Positions 46,450 through 58,513 of a DNA stretch of 64,000 nucleotides are shown one piece after another. Position 1 is the stretch's first letter. Every line of letters starts with the position of its first letter. The stretch is from Neckera pumila (taxonomy: Eukaryota > Streptophyta > Bryopsida > Hypnales > Neckeraceae): the NCBI GenBank assembly GCA_963969595.1, contig OZ018408.1, forward strand, positions 43,897,022 to 43,961,021. Reading direction: 5' to 3'. Both the position numbers and the translations under genes were made by a program. The notes below the pieces were generated by a model. That model was not told the DNA's origin, made no database searches, and was given only the letters and a program-made list of their open reading frames with translations.

Positions 46450-49400
46450 TAGGCCCCTCCTCAGGTTTAAATTACTTGTATCCAAAATGAAATATGCACA
46501 AAAATTCATAACGTTTGGAAATATGAGTTAAAAGTTATTGCATTATATGTAGTTTATTTCTCAACTCAGGCAGTCCGGGCAAATAAAAAAAATCACTTTT
46601 TTCAAAAATAAAAATTTGAAATTGGTTTATTAGATTTATATATACGTGGAAAGCTTTGAATCATTCCATTTTGATCAATGAGTCAAAAGTTATGAGGAGT
46701 TTTAATTTGCAAGCAGTTATGGATTCACTTGGGTATTAGTAAGTCTAGGATGACAATAGATACCTATACCTTAAGTGGAGGTTGGAGGATTGAAATGGGT
46801 AATGGAAGCTTCACATTAGATTAGTGCTTGATAGGGTAATTTTTGATGTCATTACTAAAATTTATGCTTACTTTATAATGCAAATCAAATGCTAATGTAT
46901 CAGATTAAAACATGCATCCAAAAGTGGCAAATGTGAAAAAATTTGGGGGCTAATTTTGCATAGTATAGCATTTAAAAAAAACTCCAAAAAATTAGACAAG
47001 GTGTATATTAATCATGAGTACCTTTGCTTATGAATTTTGAGTCATTTGGAGCTTAAACAAAAAAGTTATCGCCAAAAGAGAGATGAGCTAGAGACATGTG
47101 ACAAAAAATAGTATAGGTGTTTTGTACAGTCACCCATTCGTAGATGTAAATAGCTTCACTATTCCATTATACAGTTTCCTACCAATGCTTTTTGCAACAA
47201 TTCTTTTTATGGATGAGAGAATAGCTGCAAAAATTATTGGTAGGGCATTGTACATCCCAATGTGCTCTGCCTAAAAATAATAATAAATAAATCGTTGTCT
47301 AAGACTAGACTCATATGCTTTGTTTCTCAATTCAACATTTTATTCATTTCATTATTGTGAGCCCTTTAAAGTACTTATGTACCGATACAAAAGAGAACTT
47401 GAAAATTGATACAAAAATCTATTTTTTGTAATGAAAACATATGTCAAATAGATTAATTATAATTTGCAAAAACAAAATGGTGAAAAATGCCAAATGAGTG
47501 TTATTTAGGACTTTAAGAAGAATTTCCAATATATATATATCACATTCATAAATAAAATTGTAAAAAAAAGGCCTCCCGACTTCTACAAGTTTATTTAAGT
47601 ATCCTCAAATCCACAATTGGATCAAGGAACTTGAATAAACTTATAAGAGTCTGGAGGTGTTTCAAGCGCACGAGGGGATCGAACCTTAGTCTTGAAGATG
47701 ACAAAGTTTCTATTGATTTGTGAAAATATTCATGAGATCTAGTAATGAGAATACCAATACTTTTCCCATATAGTAAGTTTTTCAACACTAGGCAAATCTA
47801 GACACTTTGTGCTATCTCTCTTATAATTTTTGTTTGACCGTAGCAATCTAAGTTTTGAGTATAAATATTGATAGACAGCACAATCTTTTGCAAAATAAAT
47901 TAAATTTTTTTATTTTTTTATTTTTTTTGCCCGAAAATTTTGCCCGAAGTCGGGCATCGACCATAAAATGGTCGCTTGAGCGCTTAGGGGTTAAGCAAGA
48001 AAAAAGGTGCCTATACCTCTTTTAGTTTTAGATGAAAGATATCTCCAAAGTTCAAAAACCCTTAGGGTTAACCATCTACCATCAAATACTAATTTTGATG
48101 GTAAAATCAAGAAATTGCAACATTGTATTGTAGCTTCCTAGTGGCATAGGCAACTTCCTACCTAATAACTATTTAAAGTAAAAAAATCAATTAGGCAACC
48201 TAAAAAATAATTTATTAAAATCTGGAAATTTTAAATTTAATTAAAATTTTGTTAGGTTCTCATCTAAGATTTTCACTTTAGCTAGATTACCGTTTTTCAT
48301 AACTCTTTGTCACTCATCCATTGCCCCTAAAGGTTGCAAGTACTACTCCGTATTATTTAGTTCACGGTTCTAGAATCATTAAATTTATATTGTTATCAAT
48401 CAATTTCATTTGTAGTTGCTATCATACAATTCTTTGTCTAGTACATGAGTTCAACTTTAGCTAAACTGCTACTTAAGTTAGCACTCATGTAATACTCATA
48501 GCTGATCACTTGAAGGGATTTTCTAGTAGATCATAAGCATTTGAAGGTGCAGCAAACTTTTTCCATATAAGAAGATTGAAATATAGGAATAGCAATCATT
48601 AGAAGAAATTTGAGGCCTTCAAGAGCCCACGAGTTATCCTGCGTTCCCAGACTGCGGGAACGCAGGGAAGTTAATGGTTGATGGTCGAGACAATGCCATA
48701 TCACTTTTTCAAAAAATAAAAATAAAATAATTTTTTTTTGCCTGAGATGATATTTGGGAGAGAAATCTTTTTTTTTTTTTTTTTGAATTTTTTTTTCTTC
48801 TAACGACCCGTACTTGTGCTCGTATTGACTGTTTACAAATCTGGCCAGATTGGGGAACGGGCCTGAAACGGCCCTCCAATGCCCTCAAATCTCTTCTAAT
48901 GTTTTTTATAATTCTATGCCAAAATTAAAAGTATTGTGAATTTGGGAGCCAAAAATTTCTTGGAGCCTATAGCCAAGGTCTAGACTCCTCAAATTTGATC
49001 ATTCAAGAACTATTTTCCCACTCACTTGCTTCCTACTTTCTTGCTCACTACTTTGAGACATGTGCCATGACTTTGTTAGTCACAACCTTGAAAAGGAAAA
49101 GAAAAACAAGTTTCCAAACTCCAGTTCAAAAAATAAATTAAAATCACAGGATGTAGACTGTTTATGACAACATTACAACCATTGGAATTAGCACGTTTCA
49201 ATTCCAAAACGAAATTCTCAACAATTTATTATTTTGAATCATTCTCTATTTCTTTTTATTTACTATTTTTTTCTTATGTGTTGTACAATTCCAAATGATC
49301 TGAAAATTTTCAAGCATGTAGCCATCTTGACTTGAAGAATAAATCCAAAGAAGCACAACCATTATGTAAATTTTTCATAATGATCAGACCTTTTGAAGTG

Positions 49401-49643
49401 CAGCATTTTGTTTTTTTGCAAGGCCCAAAAAATAGATTTTTGCCACTTCAAACACTAATATCTTGCAATCTACATGGTGTAAATTTCTAAAATTTTTTCC
49501 ACATCTTCTCAAACCAGAATACTACAAGATCCTATGGTTACATGTGTCCCAAAAGTGATATTTTTTTAAAATTTTGGTACTTGTACTAGAAATGGCAATT
49601 TTGGAGCATTTTTGGTGAGAACTCCGTCAAGGAACTTTAGGGA
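46450..49643 (+). mobile_element. Degenerate TTAA-flanked element at the edge of copy B
   Basis: 46480-46735 matches 9075-9345 of the 923-bp TTAA element, and 49118-49643 matches its right half and right end (GAACTTTAGGGATTAA). The middle, about 46736-49117, is unrelated extra DNA, including a CTTAGGGGTTAA end-like motif at about 47981. The right border TTAA (49644-49647) falls exactly where copy C has an uninterrupted TTAA (about 55557), so the element inserted into copy B. The left end has decayed and is not defined. Confidence 0.6.
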
Positions 49644-49757
49644 TTAAGGTTGCCATCTGTTCTGACACAAAATGGCCTGACAAGGGGTCGCAAAGCTTCA
49701 TGGGCATCAACACCTGAGGTAGTGCCTCGGCTCTGCCATCTGGATCTTGGAAGAGTA

Positions 49758-49946
49758 CAGTAGAACTCCTCTAAATGCACCCCTTATAATTGCAAAAACC
49801 TCTCTAACTATCTGGTCCCAGCAGTCTCGGCTTGAGGCAGTACTATAGTAGAACTCCTTCTAAATGCAGCCCTTATAAATGCAAAACCTCTCTAAATGAA
49901 TGTTGTTAGACGGTCTCGGACCTATGCATTTAGAGGAGTTCTACTG
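49758..49946. mobile_element. Tc1/mariner-like MITE in copy B, 189 bp
   Basis: Ends CAGTAGAACTCCTCTAAATGCA and the inverted copy are flanked by TA (49756-49757 and 49947-49948). Copies A and C run straight through this site. An internal AGTAGAACTCC near 49851 suggests a partial internal duplication. Confidence 0.85.
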
Positions 49947-50307
49947 TAGTAGCCTGCATTTGGAGTACACAGCGTTTGGATTACACAACACGGATAGATC
50001 TCAGTGTGGATTCTTCTGCAAGACACAGCTAGTTGACTAACTTGTATATTCACAACTGCAGAATGCATGCTAACTCACATCTACAATTCCAAACACATCA
50101 CTTCTAGGTTCCATCAGTCACAAATACTTTCATGAGATACTTCGTTGACGTGATACTCAAGGTTCAAGTGGAGTTTAGCCTCGCGGTTGGGGACCTTGCT
50201 ACTTCAAACACTATTTCAGGACTTTTTCATACGATATCCATATAATACCAATTTTAGGGCTTCTCAAAGACGAGGAAAAGACCAGTGATGGAAAAGACCT
50301 AAGAAAT

Positions 50308-51956
50308 CTAAAATCTTTGAGAACTCGAGACTTCAGATAAGCGTGCCAGTACCTGGATAATCACTGGAGAAGACGCACCAAGTAAAACTATAAATGAATA
50401 AATAATCGGTTTTACAAATAGAAACACTAGAAAGCAGCAGGATTGGGACAGAACACGGACCAAAAGCGGCGATTGTGGGATAAGTGGTGGGTGAGGACTC
50501 CATGGCTCCAAGTCCGAAGGTTCAATTGACTTCCAAATCTCCTCTTCATCTGCGTACCCCACAGCTTGTGTTAATAACTCGCAAAAAATACTCTCAGCCA
50601 AATGAGGAGAATTCTGCCGTGGGAGGCAAATTTTGGGATGCCCCAAGATGAGCTCCGCAGAGGCAGGTTGGATACCTTTCTCTTATAAAAGTGATATTCC
50701 ACAATGCCGGACCAGTTTCCAACACTAAAAGATATTGATCATGCATAGAGGCTCCGCCAAGGAAACACCTCACCTTACAAGGATGCCTCCCACAAGCAAC
50801 TCTGAAGATACAAACTCACATGTATAAGAATCAAAATGTGAAAAAGCTTCTCACTTCCCAAAATGACAAGTCCACTAGGATAATCCTTGTAGACACTCTG
50901 AAAGCTGCGAAAATCATACAAAAGTGAAGTCACTGTGTCGCTCACCTTTGTCGAGCAAAGCCAGAAAATCTCTGCAATTGTCAGGAACGAGATTCTCCTT
51001 CTTCTTCTCGCCGAAACGGGGATGCCAAACTCCGAGGCTATGACCCGCGCTGGTGAGAACGTTCTCAGGCTCATACAAGTCCATTTCAAAGCTGGGAATG
51101 AAGGATGTCGACATATCGACGTCCATATAAAAGCTGGTCATGGTGCTTTCAACTTGAAAAACAGCAGCTGGATCCACAGTTCCCTTGGAGCTAAGGCCTG
51201 GATGGCCTCCTTAAGGCACTGTCGACTTCCACAGGGGTCCCATTGGCTTCTCCACCATCATCAGCTAGGACAGAATTGAGTGTCCTCCTCCACAGGGACG
51301 AGGCTGCCATACTGGGAGGGATTCAGAGTAACCGTCGAAGGTAAAGCCTGGATAGCCTCCTCACTCTGGGCATGAACTTCCACTGCCGTCCCATTTTCAT
51401 CTTCAGGAGTGTTTATTTGTTCATTTTGGAGAAAGAGCCAGTTGTTTCTTCAATACTCATGTGATACTTGGTGATATCTATATGAAAACTACGTAAAATT
51501 TGACTACTGTGTTTTAAAATACAGCAGTTGTCTGGCTATTTTGACCCTCAAAATATGAAATTTTCCTTTACAAAAAGTAGCCAGCATCTTTTGGCTATAG
51601 CCAATTGGCGAAAAATTGTGCACAAAAAGAATTAGAGTCCTAGGGATTTGCCTCAGGACGAGGTTGCCTCGCTTGGCACGCATGGTATTGAGAAAACTGG
51701 GCAGCTTCGGGTCTCTTGACCATTTCGAGGATGAGCTTTTGGGCCCGCTCCTTGAAATCCTTTCGCTGGCCAAGTAGTGCAGGCCCCTGGCAATCTTGGC
51801 CACATGCCCTGAGCAATTCTCCTCGTCGTAAGCTCCTCTCCGGTGCTAAGGCGCAGACGAAGGTCGTCGAACTCGGCGTCAGGGAAGTGGACAGGGGAGC
51901 GCCCAGTGAAGTAGTATGCAGCATCGGCGTTGTACTGCGCGGCTTCAAGATCCTCA
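50308..51956 (-). pseudogene. AP2/ERF-like pseudogene, copy B
   Basis: Relic of the five-exon gene seen in copies A and C. Exon 1 is absent. Exon 2 begins directly at SEDLEAAQYNADAAYYF, so the first half of the AP2-like domain (about 100 nt) is deleted. A frameshift follows after LSTGEELTTR, and a 200-bp repeat is inserted at about 51425-51630. The microexon donor has changed to GTAAGG, the exon 4 acceptor has become ATAAG with a 1-nt loss, and the exon 4 donor is altered. Exon 4 still encodes YADEEEIWKSIEPSDLEPWS and exon 5 VLARLSEVSS, so decay is fairly recent. Confidence 0.9.
51425..51630 (+). repeat. Repeat segment inserted in pseudogene B
   Basis: Matches 42475-42710 (ACTCATGTGATACTTGGTGA; GGCGAAAAATTGTGCA at the end) and interrupts exon 2 between sequences encoding the acidic repeats and the EANP stretch. 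Copies A and C are uninterrupted here. Confidence 0.78.
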
Positions 51957-52339
51957 CTGCACAAATAAAAAACGGAGCACCATGTTCAAATTTAGCACCA
52001 CGTTCAAAATCTACCTCAAAATCGAACCATGTCGTGACACATACAGAGCTGCCGTGCTTAAGAGGACAACAAACGTATCCGAGCCTCTGGAAATCCGCCA
52101 AGGGCGAGTGAACCTCGTAGTGTGTCAGAACAATTCAGCTCCATACAAGAACAAATCCAGTGCACTGATGACCATGTTCAAAATCTAGCTCAAAATCAAG
52201 ACATGCTGCGACACATACCGAGCTGCCGATCTAAGAGGCCAACAAACGCATCCGGATCTCGGGAAATCCGCACACTGGAGTAATCCTCGCAGAGTGTAAG
52301 AAATTACAGCTTCGTACAAAAAAACATGCCGTTTACTCA

Positions 52340-52342
<3 letters not shown>

Positions 52343-52391
<49 letters not shown>
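52343..52391. repeat. (CA)n microsatellite
   Basis: About 24 CA units at a point where copies A and C have only a few, so it expanded in copy B. It lies in the former intron 1. Confidence 0.97.
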
Positions 52392-52392
<1 letters not shown>

Positions 52393-52553
52393 CGCACGTA
52401 GCGCACGCACAGACGATCACCACGCATTCTCAATTAGAGAAAACCAATCCCAGAACTCCTTCAAAAGCGCAACTCAAGTTATATACATATACTTCCACTT
52501 TACATCAAACACTTCTGCTTTCTCAATTCTAACAGCCGTGTTGCTCTTGCGCT

Positions 52554-53423
52554 CTAGGTACGCGGTGGCCAGAACCGCTGGGTGTGGATGATCTTGTACG
52601 GGTCGACCGTAAGCGGAACCTCTTTGCCCTTTGCCCTTCCTGTTGATGAAGCCGGTGACGCCTGTAGGTTTACGGCGATATGAAAGCCTTGTGTAGGTCT
52701 GGAACCAGAACTCCCATTTTTTTGTCCACGCGGAAGCCCATGACGGTCGTTCCACCGGCGAATTCCACGTCGGTGCAACCCTCGCTGGCTTTCTCCTCCA
52801 CCGAAGCCTGCGCCCTGGCGTAGTAGTCCGCCACGAGTAGTTTGGCCGCGCGGTTCTTCCGAGTTTTGCGGTAGGTTCCCAGTGCTTCGCTGTGCAGCTT
52901 GTCCATCATGGTCACCGCCTCCGGGTTGAAGGCGCCAGCATTGGCTTTCAGCTCCTCTTTGGTAGGTGAATGCTGCTTGGCGTTGGCGTGGTGGCAAACA
53001 AGATCGCCGTCCTCCAGCTCGTCTATGAAGAAGTTGCATCCCGACAGCGCATCGGTGATGAAGTAACAAACTGTCGAGTTGTTGTTGGTCGGGATGACGA
53101 TAGAGGTGATGCAATTCTCAGTGGTACTGAAGGTAGACGATCTTCTTCTCGTCGTCGGGCGGACCGAACCGCACCTTGATAACGCCATCGTTGACGAGAC
53201 TGAACGAGAGCGGGTTCTGACCCACCATGAAGTGCCTAGACCATTCCCCATCGGGCTTTTCCTTTTCCGCATCGTAGGAATTGCCGTTCGACGCCCTGGG
53301 CTTGTTGGAGGCAGCAATGCCGTTCTTAACGTGATACGAGAATTTGCCATCGGCTTCGAAGAAGTCCCCGGGCTGGTAGACGAGCTCTTCCAGGTGGGCG
53401 GGCTCAATCATCATCTTAGACAT
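52554..53423 (-). pseudogene. Frameshifted gene of unknown family
   Basis: GC-rich coding sequence on the minus strand with at least two frame changes. Frame 1 starts at an ATG at 53423 (MSKMMIEPAHLEEL) and stops at 53118, after DDEKKIVYL. A second frame continues with TENCITSIVIPTNNN, CYFITDALSGCNFFI and CHHANAK to about 52670. A third, from about 52685, ends VDPYKIIHTQRFWPP. The continuity of sense across the breaks suggests one former protein of about 290 aa. Coding sense also extends upstream to a possible acceptor near 53538, so this may be an internal-to-last exon. I do not recognise the family, and horizontal transfer cannot be judged from sequence alone. It abuts the broken end of copy B. 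Confidence 0.6.
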
Positions 53424-54839
53424 TCCGGATCGGTTGCACGAGCAGATCAATGGATTGTCCGCGCGAAACGCTAACTGGACTGTTTGCACCTTGCAACGAT
53501 GCCCAAGTCGCCGTTCGGATCCCAACTCAAACTGAGACTATATTTCCAAAAAAACAGAAAAACAAAACTCACTGATTCTCCAGAGAGTTGATGAGAGAAC
53601 ATGGAAAAGAGAGAGAGTGCTCCCGAACAAAGGAAGGAAGGAAGACTTCATGTGGAATGGGAGGCATGAAGACATTTGGTTTCCTTAAATATACTAACAG
53701 CTCAAGTTCCTTCACAGTATCTTTGTCACATGCCAAAAAATCATAATTTTGTTGACTAACCTGAAGCATTCCCCCTTGGAGGAGGGATAATGTCTTCCCG
53801 AAAGAACTTAGTTAAGGTAAGAACACCCAATGGCATCAGATTCTACACATGATGAAAATTTTGTAACTTAAATGTATGTAGACCATAGATAGCTTATTTT
53901 TTTTGACCTAAATGATAAGCTATCTATAGTCTACCTACATTGAAGACTTGAAATCAATGCCTTATTTAGTTCTTGACAGCATTGGGTGCACTGATGGCAT
54001 TGGGTGCTCCTACCTTATAATTTGTAGAAAATGGCTTGGAAGTTGCAACGTTCATGTCATTGGATGAGTGGAAAGTTTTAGGAGAGCCATTGGCTAGTTG
54101 AAAAGTTGCCATGTTGGGTGGCTCCCATTTCTTGTAGAAGGAATAGGAGCATTGATTAACAATGTTATATTAGAAAAAAAGTCGTTGAAAAATTAGTGTA
54201 CATTTGAAATCATTATGTGGTATGATGAAGCATGATGTAGCATAGACCCAACTTTCCAACTTGGTGCCTTGAATTCTACCTCCAATCCAATCTAAATATA
54301 TATAGCACCTTAGACGCTACCTATCCAAAGGGATGCCAACAAGTTAGACTTTGAACATTATCCCTTTTTCATTGCTGGTGATCATACCACCGTGGAAGTT
54401 GTAAGTTGAGCCACTTTTATATTCTTTGAGTGATTTCAAGGATCCTTTTAAGGACCAGACATCCAAATTCTAAATAATAGATGAATGCAAATACATCACA
54501 AACATACATAATGTGATTTGTTATTTATCAATTCTTTTGAAAGTTCTTGTATTAGTTCTATAATATTTGTATAGAATAGATTTTGAGGACTTTACTTTGC
54601 AAATATTCAATAATTCAAAAAGTACATTTGGATCTGGACTCAAAAAGTAATTTCTTAGGTTCAAAAATTGCCCCTTTAAAAATGACTTGAATAAAAATCT
54701 TCAGAAATTACTATAATTAGAACTCAAAGAAATAATTCCTTTGAAAGTCACAAATATTCAATTAACCATCAACTTCAAAAGGAATTTTCAAGTTTTGACT
54801 ACAAATTGAAAGATATTGGTTTGTGCACTAGTTGATCTG
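53424..54839. other. Intergenic DNA with a dispersed repeat
   Basis: No gene is seen. The end of the stretch (about 54620-54839) belongs to the repeat family also found at about 45540-45800, with a weaker resemblance near 1711-1900. Confidence 0.55.
53871..53941. repeat. 71-bp hairpin
   Basis: AATGTATGTAGAC-ATAGATAGCTTAT faces its inverted copy around TTTTTTTGACCTAAAT. The two arms are about 28 bp with two or three mismatches. It may be a tiny MITE, but no target duplication is clear. Confidence 0.75.
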
Positions 54840-55904
54840 TATGGCCCAAAAATCAAAGTCAACATCTTCCAAACATTCAAGATCTCAGAGCTGCTAAAAT
54901 AGCATCTGGGCTGCAATCTACACTCTCCTCTCCTTTGTCATCACCATCCTCATCCATTTGTTGTAAATTGTTAGTCAAACTTTGCTCATCCACGCTGTGC
55001 ACATGTTCACTCCTCATAAAATAGTTCCATTCTCTAAACTGACAGTCACAATAGGACACCCAGATTGAGATGATTACTTCAACAGTTTCAGCTTATTACA
55101 GAAGCCAACAGGCGATAGTCTTCTCCAGATTTTACAGGCAGAAACAAGCTAGAAAATACAAGCATAAATAATGATAAGCCATTTTCATCGTCTGTCAATA
55201 AGCGTTCCAAGCTCCTGTGAAGACACGGGTAGCCAGCTACCATATCACTGGGGGGAAATATGTAAAGACAGTGACGTGCACATAGCACCATCATAGATCA
55301 TCCCAATGATCGACTAAAAACGAAGGCTCATCAATCTCTCTCAGCCAAACATATCCGTTGCCTACTGGTGAGCAACGCTAAAAAAACAACCTCCATAGCA
55401 ACATTGTCAAGTTGGCGATGAGTAGCTCAGAATGAGAAGCTCATACACTGTGGGACAATTATTGCTCACAAGGTATCTAACTTGCTCATACTGAGTAGCT
55501 TGTATACTATGGGATAGTTATTCGCTCACGAGGCATCAAACCGTCACCTGAATGTCTTAAGGCCTCCATCTGTTCTGATACAAAATGGGCCTGACAGGGG
55601 GTCGCAAAGCTTCGTTGGTACCCGCACCTACGGTAGTGCCTCGGCTCTGCCATCCGGATCCAGGAAAATTACTAGCCTGCGTTTGTATCAAACAACACGG
55701 AAACATCTCAGTGTACAGTACATGACACAGCCAGTTTGACTGATCACAACTGTAGAATGCAGAATGCATGCAGACTCAAACTAAACATCACGTTAAGACA
55801 GGGAACCCATTTGCGTGGGGAGCCCCTTCCCCGTGGGTTCAAAGCGACACATCTGGCTTCTCAAAAAGGGGGAAAAGACCAGTGATGGAAAAGACCTAAG
55901 AAAT

Positions 55905-58513
55905 CTAAAATCTTGGAAAACTCGAGACTTCAGATAAGCGTGCCAGTACCTGGACAATCACTGGACAAGACGCACCAATAAACTATAAATGAATAAATAA
56001 TCCGTTTTAGAAATGGAAACCACTGAAAACACTAGAAAGGCACAGGATTGGGACAGAACACGTACCCAAAACGGCGACTGTGGGACAAATGGTGGGTGAG
56101 GACTCCATGGCTCCAAGTCCGAAGGTTCGATTGACTTCCAAATCTCCTCTTCATCTGCATACCCCATAGCTTGAGTTAATAACTCGTAAAAAATACTCTC
56201 AAATGAGGCGCATTCTGGTGGTACACAAATTTTGGGATGGCCCAAGATGAGCTCCACAGAGGCAGGTTGAATACCTTTTCTCTGATAAAAATAAAATTTC
56301 ACAAGGACAAAATTCCAACACTAAAAGACATAGATCATGAAGGCCCCGTCAAGGAAACTCCTCATCTAACGAGGACGCCTCCCACAAACAACTCTGAAGA
56401 TACAAACGCTCATGTATAAAATCCAGATGTGAAAAAGCTCCTCTCTTCCAAAAATGACAAATCCGCTAGGAAATTCCATGCAGACATTCTGAACACTGAG
56501 AAAATCATACAAAAGTGAAGGAACTGTGTCGCTCACCTTTTTCGAGCGAAGCCAGAAGCTCTTTGCAATTGGCGGGAACGAGATCCTCCTTCTCCTTCTC
56601 GCCGAAACGGGGATACCAAATGCCGAGGCTCTGACCCGCGCTGGTCAGAAAGTTCTCAGGCAAGTCCATTTCAAAAGGCAAGTCCATTTCAAAGCTTGCA
56701 ATGAAGGATGTCGAGAGATCGACGTCCTCATATAAGCTCGTCATGGTGCTATCAAATTGAAAGACAGAAGCTGGATCCACAGTACCCGTCGGAGCTAACG
56801 CCTGGATGGCCTCCTCACTCAGACTGTCGACTTCCATGGGCGTCCCATGTTCTTCTCCACCATCGTCAGCTATGACAGAATGCGTGGCCTCCGCCACAGG
56901 GACGAAGGGATTCACAGTAACCGTCGAAGGTAAAGCCTGGATAGCCTCCTCACTCGGGGAATCGACTTCCATAGCCGTCTCGTTTTCATCTTCAGTGAAA
57001 GGAGAATCAGTGTCCTCAGGATTTGCCTCAAGACGAGGTTGCCACGCTTGATGAGGACTTGCACGCACGGTACTGAGAAACCGGACAGCTTCGGGTCTGT
57101 TAACCATTTCGAGGATGAGCTTTTGGGCCCGCTCCTTGAAATCCTTTCGCCGGTCAAATAGTGCAGGACCCTTGGCGATCTTGGCCACATACGCTTTGCA
57201 CTTCTCCCTCGTCGTGAGATGCTCCCCGGTGCTAAGGAGCAGAGGAGGGTAGTCGAACTTGACGTCAGGGAAGTGGACGGGGGGACGCCCAGTGAAGTGG
57301 AACGCGGCATCGGCGATGTACTTGGCGGCTTGAAGATCCTCACTGTTGATCCAAAACTGGTGGTCCTTCCACTTCGGAGGACGAATGTTGACGGTATACC
57401 CTCTGTAGTTCGCCAGGCGCATAATCCCACCGGTCATCTTCCTTCCACCACTGCACGAATCAAAAACGGAGCACCATTTCAAAATTTATCACCACGTTCA
57501 AAATCTACCTCAAATCGAAACATGTCGTGACACATACAGAGCTGCCGTGCTTAAGAGGACAACAAACGCATCCGAACCTCGGAAAATCCGCCAAGGGCAA
57601 GTGAACCTCGTAGCGTGTTAGAACAATTCAGCTCCATACAAGAACAAATCCAGTGCCCTGATCATCATGTTCAAAATTTAGCACCATGTTCAAAATCTAG
57701 CTCAAAATCAAGACATGTTGTGACACATACAAAGCTGCCGATCTAAGAGGACAAAAAGCGCATCCGAACCTCGGGAAATCCACCGAGAGCGAGTAAACCT
57801 CACAGCGTGTCAGAAAAATTCAGCTCCATACAAGAACAAATCCAGTGCCCGCACACAAGACGACCACCATGCATTCTCAGAGTCAAAGTAACCACGACTC
57901 CGGACCTCTGGAGGTCCGCCCACGGCGAGCAAACCTCACAGCGTGTAAGAAATTACAGCTCCGTACAAAAACACATGCCGTTTACACACATACACACAGC
58001 GCACGCACAGACGATCACCACGCATTCTCATTTAGAGAAAAGCAACCCCCCATTCCGAACCTCAGAAACTTCGTCAAAAGCGCAACTCAAGTTAGAAGCA
58101 ATTCAGCTCCATACGAAACCACATGCCGTCACACCACACACAACGCTCTCTGCACAGAAGAAACGCCATGCAAGCATCCCTAGTCCCTCGAGAGTGCGAT
58201 AAACTCGGGAAGTTCGTCGAGGCCGCTGTGAAAACGGCCCGCCCGTGTCCAAAATTGAGCTCTCACAGAAGAAGAAAACATCATCACTGCGCATTCGAAC
58301 AGAGGAACCACACCCCAATCCCTCGAGACGGTCCGTCAAGGGCCAGCGGCTATGGAGGACGACGTACCTCTGCTGCTGCTGCTGCTGCTGCTGGGGCGGC
58401 AGCGACCGCTCGAGCATTTGAGCCCCATAATTGTTCGCAGGAAGGTCGCGACACGACGCCGTCTCCAGCCTCCGCTCGTTCTCCTCGGCAGGGCGTTCGC
58501 CATAGTCAGGCAT
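55905..58513 (-). CDS. AP2/ERF-like protein, copy C, intact, 447 aa
   Basis: Probable nuclear transcription regulator and the intact member of the duplicated family. Inferred exons in coding order: 58513-58368, 57450-56537, 56393-56371 (23 nt), 56281-56066 and 55949-55905. All have GT-AG borders and sum to 1344 nt in one frame. The start is MPDYGERPAEENERR, conserved with copy A, followed by eight Gln. The AP2-like domain at about residues 62-115 reads NYRG, VNIRPPKW, FWIN (for WLG) and AAKYIADAAFHFTGRPPVHFP. A basic helix follows (KDFKERAQKLILEMV), then two acidic repeats with EVDS-SEEAIQAL, FEMDLPFEMDLPENF, and the C-terminal motif YADEEEIWKSIEPSDLEPWS, which looks like an activation or interaction motif. 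The last exon encodes VLARLSEVSSFPRF. The changed AP2 contact residues leave DNA binding unproven. Confidence 0.8.

Larger units (their letters stand above)
49644..52480. repeat. Segmental duplication, copy B (partial)
   Basis: Matches copies A and C from CCATCTGTTCTGACAC through the AP2/ERF-like gene body, and stops abruptly near 52480, inside what is intron 1 in the other copies (after AAAAGCGCAACTCAAGTT). Exon 1 and upstream DNA are missing. The left side is truncated by the TTAA element. Confidence 0.8.

Noticed and set aside
52343..52391. CA repeat as a coding or Z-DNA regulatory element
   Set aside because: It lies in a pseudogene intron and varies freely between the three copies; a simple microsatellite explains it.
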